Notes under the pieces: generated by a model
Told to the model about the DNA's origin: nothing
The model's input: only the letters and a program-made list of their open reading frames with translations
The model's database searches: none
Shown here: positions 8,205-14,277 of the stretch, in pieces
How the letters are laid out: each line of letters opens with the position of its first letter
Position numbering within the stretch: the stretch's first letter is position 1
Source of the DNA: a virus
Virus record (IMG/VR): IMGVR_UViG_3300047666_001259
Span: 1-64,000 of that record
DNA: 64,000 nt
Strand: one strand, 5' to 3'
Program-made: the position numbers and the translations under genes

Positions 8205-8239
8205 TTTGTAGTAAATAGGTCGAAAAAAGATTAAATTTG
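8205..8239 (+). promoter_or_regulatory. Possible host-type promoter for the IF-3 gene
   Basis: TTTG at 8205-8208 and TAAATTTG at 8232-8239 match the Bacteroidota -33 (TTG) and -7 (TAnnTTTG) elements, with a 23-nt spacer at the long end of the accepted range. The IF-3 start lies 58 nt further on. If real, host RNA polymerase could read IF-3 early in infection. Confidence 0.35.
8212..8217 (-). promoter_or_regulatory. TATTTA box upstream of the 8176 gene
   Basis: Minus strand reads ACCTATTTACTACAAAGG, with the hexamer 35 nt before the ATG at 8176. The spacing is longer than in most members of this box family. Confidence 0.35.
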
Positions 8240-8296
8240 CAACATTGAAACTTTTTTCGTATTTTTACGTTCTAAAAGAAAAACTATTCATTTTTA

Positions 8297-8842
8297 ATGA
8301 AGAAAAAAAACGCCAGAGGTAGTAAAGAACCTCAACATCGTATCAATCAACAAATAAGATCAACAGAGGTACGAATTGTCAACGAAGGAGACACTTTTGA
8401 TAAAGGAGTTTACACACTTGATGAAGCTTTAGATATTGCTAATGATCTAAGTGTTGACCTAGTAGAGACAAATTCTAAAGCAATACCACCTGTCTGTCAA
8501 GTCGTAGAATATTCTAAATTTATCTATGAGCAAAAAAAGAAAGAGAGGGACTTAAAGGGTAAATCTCATAAAACCAAAATAAAAGAACTTCGATTCACTT
8601 CTAATACGGGAGATCACGATATTCAAGTCGCTGCTAATAAGGCAATAAAGTTTCTTGGAGATGGAGATAAAGTAAAAGCTAACCTTTTATTCAAAGGAAG
8701 AAACATTACCTTCAAAGAAAATGGAGAAAAAGTTCTTTTGAAATTTGCCCAACTTCTCGAAGACTACGGATATCCTGAGTCAATGCCTAAATTACAAGGG
8801 AAGAAAATGTTTATGACTATTAAACCTAAAGGACAAAAATGA
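8297..8842 (+). CDS. infC: Translation initiation factor IF-3
   Basis: A full-length (181 aa) bacterial IF-3. The N-terminal domain shows RINQQIRSTEVRIVNE, then YTLDEALDIA and VDLVE. The signature around the linker reads PPVCQVVEYSKFIYEQKKK. The C-terminal domain shows KIKELRF, TGDHDIQVAANKAIKFL, LLFKGRNITF and MPKLQGKKM. IF-3 binds the 30S subunit, blocks premature joining of the 50S and checks the start codon and initiator tRNA. The wording (YEQKKK, TGDHD, a KFAQLLEDYG-like stretch) resembles Bacteroidota IF-3 more than E. coli IF-3. Some conserved C-domain arginines appear as lysines. It lies alone on the plus strand between minus-strand late-type genes, and its stop overlaps the start of a 52-residue membrane protein. 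Function in infection is inferred. Confidence 0.95.
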   Translation: MKKKNARGSKEPQHRINQQIRSTEVRIVNEGDTFDKGVYTLDEALDIANDLSVDLVETNSKAIPPVCQVVEYSKFIYEQKKKERDLKGKSHKTKIKELRFTSNTGDHDIQVAANKAIKFLGDGDKVKANLLFKGRNITFKENGEKVLLKFAQLLEDYGYPESMPKLQGKKMFMTIKPKGQK

Positions 8843-8997
8843 GCGAAAATAATTCCCCAAAAAGCGAAACAGCTAAGTTTATAGGCTTAACTGTTTCTTG
8901 CATAGCAGTATGTACTGCTGCTTATTTTTTAGACGAACCAAAAGCTCTATGGGGCTTAGTTGGTGTTGGTTTAATTTTTAATTGGAACTCCAATTAA
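8839..8997 (+). CDS. Small membrane protein coupled to IF-3, 52 aa
   Basis: The start ATG at 8839 overlaps the IF-3 stop as ATGA, so the two genes are translationally coupled. The protein begins MSENNSPKSETAKF. It then has a hydrophobic stretch (IGLTVSCIAVCTAAYFL), a short DEPK turn, and a second hydrophobic stretch (ALWGLVGVGLIFNW), so one or two membrane helices are predicted. Its stop overlaps the end of the convergent gene at 8994. No family recognised. Coupling to IF-3 suggests joint expression but does not reveal a role. Confidence 0.65.
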   Translation: MSENNSPKSETAKFIGLTVSCIAVCTAAYFLDEPKALWGLVGVGLIFNWNSN

Positions 8998-9950
8998 GAT
9001 TTATTTGTCATCTTCACTGGCTTAAGAACCATATATTTGTTTTTACTAAACTCCATTAGATAATGCTGACCGTTCTGATCTTTCACTAGATTGTCGTGAT
9101 TATTATGTCTAACTTTAATTAAAAGCTGATTTTTCTTTTCTTGTTTCTTGTATTCACTTAAAACTTGAAGAGTCATTGATCTAGCTATTTCCTCCATTTG
9201 ACTTCTAGGATCATTATACTGCTGCTGTTGCTGTTGCTGAGAATACTGCATGTATTCATTCTGCTGTAAGTTTGGAGCTTGCTGACCATACTGTTGTTGC
9301 ATCATCTGTTGCTCCATTGGCATGTTAGGTTTATATCCTATGTCTTGCTGCTGTTCTTGTTGATTATAGTTGTTGTAATCAAGCTGTTGCTGTTGTGGGT
9401 GTCTTTGCTGATTTTGAAGAATCATTTGTCTCGGATCAAAATTATTAGCACCTTTCTGTGCATACATTTGATCTAAGTCAATATCATTATTCTGTTGATA
9501 CCCCATTTGAGGAACTTGGTTATAACCCATTTGTTGCTGTTGCCCTCCGCCATAAGCGTCAAGAGACCTTCTCCCACCGCTTCCACCAAACAATCCAGCA
9601 ATAGCGTCAAGTTCACTGTTTCCTGTAGATTTAGGAGGGCCAAACTTTGCAACTTCAACTTTTGGATTCCTTGTATCAAGAGGTCTGTTATCTCTACCTA
9701 CTTTAGGCTCTGGAATAGCGTTGAAAGTAGCAGCGCCTTGAGGCATTGATTGCTGACCACCACCACCTTTACTATTGGTGTTGAATCTTGTAAATTTAGA
9801 CACTTCATCTCTCATCTGCCCACTTCTTAGTTTAGCAAATCTATCACTCATTCCTCCTGCCGAAGGAGCGCCTCCTAACATTCCAGCTCCTTCAGGAATT
9901 CCGCTTTGCTTCCATCTTTCTTGTAGCATTGTCATTTTTGGGTCATTCAT
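8994..9950 (-). CDS. Gln/Asn-rich protein with RPLD and SELDAI motifs, 318 aa
   Basis: The ATG at 9950 (MNDPKMTMLQERW) overlaps the upstream stop by 8 nt and is preferred. Residues from about 135 to 260 are extremely rich in Gln, Asn, Tyr and Met (prion-like, for example SQQQQQQQYNDPRSQ). Before that lies a conserved-looking block, RPLDTRNPKVEV followed by NSELDAIAGLFGG. A related block (RPIDPRN followed by HSELDAIGELFSG) occurs in the 17093-17959 protein, so the two share a module. The C-terminal 60 residues form a charged globular domain (LIKVRHNNHDNLVKDQNG). Probably structural or scaffolding, but unproven. Confidence 0.65.
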   Translation of the reverse strand: MNDPKMTMLQERWKQSGIPEGAGMLGGAPSAGGMSDRFAKLRSGQMRDEVSKFTRFNTNSKGGGGQQSMPQGAATFNAIPEPKVGRDNRPLDTRNPKVEVAKFGPPKSTGNSELDAIAGLFGGSGGRRSLDAYGGGQQQQMGYNQVPQMGYQQNNDIDLDQMYAQKGANNFDPRQMILQNQQRHPQQQQLDYNNYNQQEQQQDIGYKPNMPMEQQMMQQQYGQQAPNLQQNEYMQYSQQQQQQQYNDPRSQMEEIARSMTLQVLSEYKKQEKKNQLLIKVRHNNHDNLVKDQNGQHYLMEFSKNKYMVLKPVKMTNKS

Positions 9951-10476
9951 AGTCTTCTTCGTTATCTTCTGAAATAACATCTTCAACGTCTAGTCCATAT
10001 TCGTCTAAAGATATTACTTCAAAGTCAGTTTTTGTTTTTTTATCTTTTTGGTAAGCATCACTCAATAACTCACCATTCAATTCTTCTTCCGTTTGAAACC
10101 TTACATTGGTAATTATAAATTCGTGAAGAAACTTAAATTTCTTATAAATAATGTCACCTTCTGGATTTTCGATAAAATCATTGGTTTTTTTTAAATGTAC
10201 TTCTCTTCCTTCAATGATTGAAATGAAAATATTATACTGTTCTTGATCCATTTCTAGCTTGCATGTTAAAAAATAACTTCCAGAAATATCTCTTGCTTTT
10301 CTGAATTTTACTTTCCCCACTTCTCCCTCTACCATCATCTTCAAGTCTTGATAACTTTCTTGTTCTATCTCTTGGTAAGACACGGAATCACCGTAAAATT
10401 CTTCAAACTCATTTTTACTACCTCCGAATTTAATATCTAGTAGGAGCTTTACGGTCTCTTCTTGTTTTATTGGCAT
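9943..10476 (-). CDS. Hypothetical acidic protein, about 177 aa
   Basis: The start is uncertain. The ATG at 10476 (MPIKQEETVKLLLDI) gives the shortest overlap (47 nt) with the preceding gene, and longer versions start at 10494-10533. The protein is a mixed alpha/beta sequence with a strongly acidic C terminus (GLDVEDVISEDNEEDYE). No family recognised. Its stop overlaps the start of the Gln-rich gene. Confidence 0.6.
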   Translation of the reverse strand: MPIKQEETVKLLLDIKFGGSKNEFEEFYGDSVSYQEIEQESYQDLKMMVEGEVGKVKFRKARDISGSYFLTCKLEMDQEQYNIFISIIEGREVHLKKTNDFIENPEGDIIYKKFKFLHEFIITNVRFQTEEELNGELLSDAYQKDKKTKTDFEVISLDEYGLDVEDVISEDNEEDYE

Positions 10477-10756
10477 ATCTGTAAATTGTTGCATCTTGTG
10501 TTTCTTCATTCCACCAAGCATAGAATCTTTCACTCCTTTTCTTACTCATGTAAAAAAGGCTTGAAATAAATTCACCAATATCAATACTTTCAATATTATC
10601 GATAAGAAATTCCTTTTCTTTTTTTATAAAGTCATCTACCTCCTCAATATCATTGAGGATTTTTCGAGACTCCTTAAAATCAAGTTCAATCCAATACCGT
10701 ATTTCTTTCCGAAAAGTGTTATGGTTTTCCATTATTTCCTGAATACTATGCTTCAT
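10430..10756 (-). CDS. Hypothetical protein, 108 aa
   Basis: Starts MKHSIQEIMENHN at 10756. A second in-frame ATG lies three codons upstream at 10765. The N-terminal two thirds are charged and helical. The C terminus is basic and aromatic (RFYAWWNEETQDATIYRYANKTRRDRKAP). No family recognised. The 47-nt overlap with the downstream gene suggests translational coupling. Confidence 0.6.
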   Translation of the reverse strand: MKHSIQEIMENHNTFRKEIRYWIELDFKESRKILNDIEEVDDFIKKEKEFLIDNIESIDIGEFISSLFYMSKKRSERFYAWWNEETQDATIYRYANKTRRDRKAPTRY

Positions 10757-10794
10757 GTCCAACAAGGTAAGTAAAGAAATAAAAAAACTAAAGA

Positions 10795-11478
10795 TTACTT
10801 GGTAGATTCTGTCATGCCCACTGGAGCCATACCAGCTCCGACTTGAGGATTAGCATCGCTAAAGTTATCACCAGCATCACTAGCAGGGTTAGCTCCGACT
10901 TGAGCTTCAGGTTGGTTGGTTTGAATATCTACTTCGGAAGAAGATTTACTCATCTTTTCTCTCCATTCTTGTTGCCACCCACTATAGTAGTCTTGAAGGG
11001 TCGTGATGATTGCCTTGTTTTCTTGGTTTATAGCTACAGGTTGATCCGCCATAATCTTCATTCCATTTTGTAATGAGAATATCCATTTAATAGCTCCATT
11101 GTCAGGCATGTTAATACTACCTGAAGCAAAAGCCTCAGCGCCTTGAGTATTCATTAACAGTTTCATAAAATGACCGTTATCCTGAGTGTCAAATGCAATC
11201 GTTGCGTTTGGAATACTAGCAACAACTTGTTCCATAGCATTTTCAAATTCTTTTATTTCAGCAGTAGTAACCTTAGGTAAAGAATCAACAGCTTCTCTTA
11301 GGTTGAATTTTTTCTGAATCCCATCAAATGAGTTTCCGTCAAAAACAATTCTTTCAATTTCTTCCGAACTTAAATCTGGGGCATCAAAAGATGATTTCTT
11401 ATTTTTCTCCTGCATTATTCTTGATGCATTTGTAAAAATAGATTTCTGTATTTTTTCTCTTAGTTCTCTCTTTGTCAT
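10795..11478 (-). CDS. Hypothetical protein with Gly/Ala/Pro-rich C-terminal repeat, 227 aa
   Basis: The N terminus is a basic helix (MTKRELREKIQKSIFTNASR). The middle (about residues 60-170) looks globular alpha/beta. The last 50 residues are low complexity and repeat QVGANPASDAG / QVGAGMAPVG. No family recognised. It lies immediately downstream (2 nt) of the 11481-11984 gene and is probably cotranscribed from the endolysin promoter. A virion protein is plausible from composition and context only. Confidence 0.6.
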   Translation of the reverse strand: MTKRELREKIQKSIFTNASRIMQEKNKKSSFDAPDLSSEEIERIVFDGNSFDGIQKKFNLREAVDSLPKVTTAEIKEFENAMEQVVASIPNATIAFDTQDNGHFMKLLMNTQGAEAFASGSINMPDNGAIKWIFSLQNGMKIMADQPVAINQENKAIITTLQDYYSGWQQEWREKMSKSSSEVDIQTNQPEAQVGANPASDAGDNFSDANPQVGAGMAPVGMTESTK

Positions 11479-11480
11479 AA

Positions 11481-11984
11481 TTAAATGTTGTTAATGAAGA
11501 ATGCTGACTTCTCCCATAAATACTTGTATTGATTAACAATAGTCTTTCTGATCATTTTTTTAACCTCTTCTTTAGTTAAGTGATCAGCAGTATCTCTTTT
11601 TTTAGAATAGTCTTGAAGAGCTTTCTTCATTTCATCCTTTACAATTCTTCTAATGTCTGTTTCAGACATTTCTTTTGTTCTAGCCTCATTTAAAGAAAGA
11701 TCAAAATCACCAATCATATCAGTGTGCATGTTAACGGTTTCAGGCTCAGGATTCATTTCATTATTAAGAGTTTCAATAATCCCTATCATAACATCCCTAA
11801 TCTCCTCAATGTCTTCGTAAGACACATAACCCCTCTCAACTCCATAGTCCATCCACACTTTGGTTAATATCTTATCAATAGCATCCCAATAATCTTCTTC
11901 ATTACCTTCCCATGCAATCCACAAAGTCTGTAGAAAACCATCCTCCTCAAAGAAGTGCATTATTTCGTTTTTAGTTGCTAACAT
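11481..11984 (-). CDS. Hypothetical protein, 167 aa
   Basis: An acidic, Trp-rich N-terminal part (FLQTLWIAWEGNEEDYWDAI) is followed by a linker containing SLNEARTKEM, then a strongly helical basic C-terminal domain (DIRRIVKDEMKKALQDYSKK and KKMIRKTIVNQYKYLWEKS). The LNE-A site resembles prohead protease cleavage sites. Start and stop codons overlap with the endolysin by one base (TAATG). No family recognised. Confidence 0.65.
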   Translation of the reverse strand: MLATKNEIMHFFEEDGFLQTLWIAWEGNEEDYWDAIDKILTKVWMDYGVERGYVSYEDIEEIRDVMIGIIETLNNEMNPEPETVNMHTDMIGDFDLSLNEARTKEMSETDIRRIVKDEMKKALQDYSKKRDTADHLTKEEVKKMIRKTIVNQYKYLWEKSAFFINNI

Positions 11985-12889
11985 TATCTTCCGTATTTAT
12001 TAGCTAATCTGTTTAGCATCTCGATAATTCTGTGATCAGGGTAAAGGTCGAACTTATCCTTACGGACTGAAGTATGTGACCAAATACCATCTTTCTTGTT
12101 TTTGATAACACTTGGGTCAAAATCAAACCATGAGTAATCAAAACTAGATTGTACATTAATGTTGTAGGTTCTAATTAGGTGATCTAGAAGTAATTCAGTT
12201 GCTGTGATTTGATCTTCGGTAAAAGCTTCAAAATAATGAAATCCCCTGAATTCTCTCTGTAAGGAATAAACTTTTGAAGGGTCAACTGTGGTATTGGAGA
12301 AGTTTCCCGGCCATGCGTAGAATTTATCCCCCTTCTTTTTGAGTGGCCCGTAATTACAGATTTCAATCCCAACTGAAGCTTTATCTAGTTTTCCTTTTGT
12401 TCCCTTTACGCCTAAGTGATAACTCCAATATTTTGGATTAAAACACTCAAATATATTTCCTCCGTATCCGTCAATAACATAAGCGGTGGCGATTCTTGGC
12501 TGATTGCCATCCCAGTAATCAATAACCCCTTTAGCGTTAGCGGAACCAGCCGTAAAGTGTAGGTAAAGTTGATTCTTATCGTGAACTTGCTTGATATACT
12601 GACTACTAGATAGTTTGTGGTCTCTATTTATTTCGAAGTTATACTTTTGATCTGGCAGAGGATTTCTGTTCTCTTTAGAGCTTCTCTTCTGAGCAGCTTT
12701 AAGAGCCTCAAAAGTCTCGTCTCCAATAATCCCATCATTCATTAGACCATATCTTTTCTGAAAAGCCTTAACTGATCTTTGAGTCTTCTTTCCGAAGCTA
12801 CCATCAATAACTAAATCATAGCCCAACATAGACAAAAGCTTTTGTGCTTCAGCTATCTTTTCATTTCTATCGCCTATCTGTAATAACAT
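11984..12889 (-). CDS. Endolysin: peptidoglycan-binding domain plus N-acetylmuramoyl-L-alanine amidase
   Basis: Residues 1-70 form a peptidoglycan-binding type 1 domain (IGDRNEKIAEAQKLLSMLGY, DGSFGKKTQ, GIIGDETFEALK). Residues 95-300 match the amidase_2/PGRP fold. Candidate zinc ligands are His111 (LYLHFTAG), His272 (WSHTSVRKDKF) and Asp281. The enzyme cleaves the bond between MurNAc and the stem peptide to lyse the host. There is no signal peptide, so a holin would be needed for export. A TATTTA box lies 18 nt upstream. The divergent 12983 gene encodes a small two-helix membrane protein that may be that holin. The order with the binding domain first is common in phage lysins. Confidence 0.92.
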   Translation of the reverse strand: MLLQIGDRNEKIAEAQKLLSMLGYDLVIDGSFGKKTQRSVKAFQKRYGLMNDGIIGDETFEALKAAQKRSSKENRNPLPDQKYNFEINRDHKLSSSQYIKQVHDKNQLYLHFTAGSANAKGVIDYWDGNQPRIATAYVIDGYGGNIFECFNPKYWSYHLGVKGTKGKLDKASVGIEICNYGPLKKKGDKFYAWPGNFSNTTVDPSKVYSLQREFRGFHYFEAFTEDQITATELLLDHLIRTYNINVQSSFDYSWFDFDPSVIKNKKDGIWSHTSVRKDKFDLYPDHRIIEMLNRLANKYGR

Positions 12890-12907
12890 TCTTCGCTTGT
12901 TTTAAAC

Positions 12908-12913
12908 TAAATA
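12908..12913 (-). promoter_or_regulatory. TATTTA box upstream of the endolysin
   Basis: Minus strand reads ACTATTTAGTTTAAAAC, 18 nt before the endolysin ATG and the same word as at 1046. Late expression of the endolysin fits a late-promoter role for this box family. Confidence 0.55.
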
Positions 12914-12982
12914 GTGGGATATTTCTGATATCGATACCAACCTTATGCAACAAACTACCATTTTTTACGTTATATTTATAGT

Positions 12983-13273
12983 ATGGACAGAATACAGAAG
13001 AGAATAGACGAAATAGACAACAAGCTTGATCATTATTTTTCAGAAGGTCAGAAATTATCTGGCTTGATAATAATGGCGCTTTGCACCTTGTTTTGCTTAT
13101 CTCTAGGAGAAGGGACACTATTACAGAACATGTTTATGTTCCTCAACGTTAGTTTCCTTATTGGATTTGCAATCGATTTTGGAATTACTTTCAAAAAATT
13201 CAGATACAATTCGCAAAATAAGAAAATAACAATATCTCTAAAAGACAATTTCATAAACGAAACTTTCAAATAA
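12983..13273 (+). CDS. Small membrane protein, candidate holin
   Basis: A 96-residue protein with a charged N terminus (MDRIQKRIDEIDNKLD), two hydrophobic segments (LSGLIIMALCTLFCLSL and MFMFLNVSFLIGFAIDFGI) and a basic C terminus. Size, two helices and proximity to the endolysin fit a class II holin, but it is transcribed divergently and has no diagnostic motif. TATTTATA lies only 2 nt before the ATG (12973-12980), so a promoter there would give an almost leaderless transcript. Its stop overlaps the next start (TAATG). Confidence 0.55.
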   Translation: MDRIQKRIDEIDNKLDHYFSEGQKLSGLIIMALCTLFCLSLGEGTLLQNMFMFLNVSFLIGFAIDFGITFKKFRYNSQNKKITISLKDNFINETFK

Positions 13274-13680
13274 TGGTGACTAAACTTAAAATTCAAAACG
13301 ATCCCGATAAGCAAAAATCTATCAGAATTCTTGATATTTTTAAAAAGAAAACGGGACTTGATCTTATGGATCACTGCTTAGTGAAAGTAAGTTCTTGTAA
13401 GAAATTTGAATTGGTCTATGTCTTCTTAAACACCTCAAACCTTAACTCTCTTATTGGTGTAATTTTAGAAGAGAACATCACAATCTATGAAAAAGCGGAT
13501 TACACCGAAAGAATCGCAAACAAAGTTAAGAACGGAAAGCTTTTGCAATTCAAAAGCGAGTTTGTTTGTGAGCCGCAGATAAACGATAACTTTTCAAAAA
13601 TTATCGAAAATAACATTCCTCAAGAATTAGTTGTCAAGAAAATTGCCCTAGAAGCCTTTGGAGATTTACAATTAAATTAG
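13273..13680 (+). CDS. Hypothetical protein, 135 aa
   Basis: Coupled to the upstream membrane protein through a TAATG overlap. The sequence looks like a small alpha/beta domain (VKVSSCKKFELVYVFLNTS, LIGVILEENITIYEKAD). No family recognised. It ends just before a terminator hairpin that is better oriented for the convergent gene. Confidence 0.65.
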   Translation: MVTKLKIQNDPDKQKSIRILDIFKKKTGLDLMDHCLVKVSSCKKFELVYVFLNTSNLNSLIGVILEENITIYEKADYTERIANKVKNGKLLQFKSEFVCEPQINDNFSKIIENNIPQELVVKKIALEAFGDLQLN

Positions 13681-13683
13681 GAC

Positions 13684-13709
13684 AAAAAAAAGCCAGCGTT
13701 TAACTGGCT
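13684..13709 (-). terminator. Intrinsic terminator after the 13734-14240 gene
   Basis: Stem AGCCAG/CTGGCT at 13691-13696 and 13704-13709. On the minus strand it is followed by eight T residues (the A tract at 13684-13691 on the plus strand). It lies just past the stop at 13734. Confidence 0.8.
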
Positions 13710-13733
13710 CCCTGTTTCATATAATTAATTTCT

Positions 13734-14240
13734 TTACATTCCTGCGGTATTCGAAGTGGCTCCTGCTCCAAAGTCTGCCATTGACACTCCACTCTGTGCT
13801 TGCTTCACAAATACTTTGTAATCCATTGGTTGGATCATCTCCATGAAAGTTCTTCTAAGAACTTGAATATCACTTCTATCGGAAAAACCAAACTGCTTAA
13901 TCAAACTACTCATATCGGTAGGTAGTGCTTGCACTAATGCTTTTGAAATCTCAACATAAGCCATATCTTTAGCTTTATATGCCTGAGTCAATTGAGCAAG
14001 CTCGTTTCTTCTCATTTCAGCATACGCCTTCTTTGCTTTGCTGAATTTCCCCATTCCGAACAATTCATCAAGCTCCGCACCGTCATACATTTCGTTGACG
14101 ATAGTTTTGATCTTATCTTTTTTGATTCTAATCTCATCAAGCCTATCTTGTCCAACAGACCCTAATAGGTCTTTTTTAAGACCTTCTGCTTCTTCTTTGA
14201 TAAGTTGCTTCACAAAGCTATTTTTAAGTTTAAATTTCAT
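13734..14240 (-). CDS. Hypothetical protein with candidate capsid-targeting N terminus, 168 aa
   Basis: Begins MKFKLKNSFVKQLIKEEAEG, a basic amphipathic helix with an IKE-E/A site like those of T4 head proteins processed by the prohead protease. The remainder is mostly helical (KAYAEMRRNELAQLTQAYKA). The C terminus is Gly/Ala/Ser-rich (SMADFGAGATSNTAGM). It is monocistronic, with a TATTTA box 19 nt before the start and a strong terminator, which suggests a separately controlled, well-expressed late gene. No family recognised. Confidence 0.6.
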   Translation of the reverse strand: MKFKLKNSFVKQLIKEEAEGLKKDLLGSVGQDRLDEIRIKKDKIKTIVNEMYDGAELDELFGMGKFSKAKKAYAEMRRNELAQLTQAYKAKDMAYVEISKALVQALPTDMSSLIKQFGFSDRSDIQVLRRTFMEMIQPMDYKVFVKQAQSGVSMADFGAGATSNTAGM

Positions 14241-14259
14241 GGTTACATTCGTTTTTATT

Positions 14260-14265
14260 TAAATA
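14260..14265 (-). promoter_or_regulatory. TATTTA box upstream of the 14240 gene
   Basis: Minus strand reads TTGCTATTTAAATAAAAAC, with the hexamer 19 nt before the ATG at 14240. Confidence 0.5.
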
Positions 14266-14277
14266 GCAACAAAAAAC

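Noticed and set aside
12867-13118. Minus-strand frame spanning the endolysin promoter region
   Set aside because: It covers the TATTTA box and overlaps the 12983 gene, and the protein has no sensible composition; the endolysin start at 12889 is well supported.
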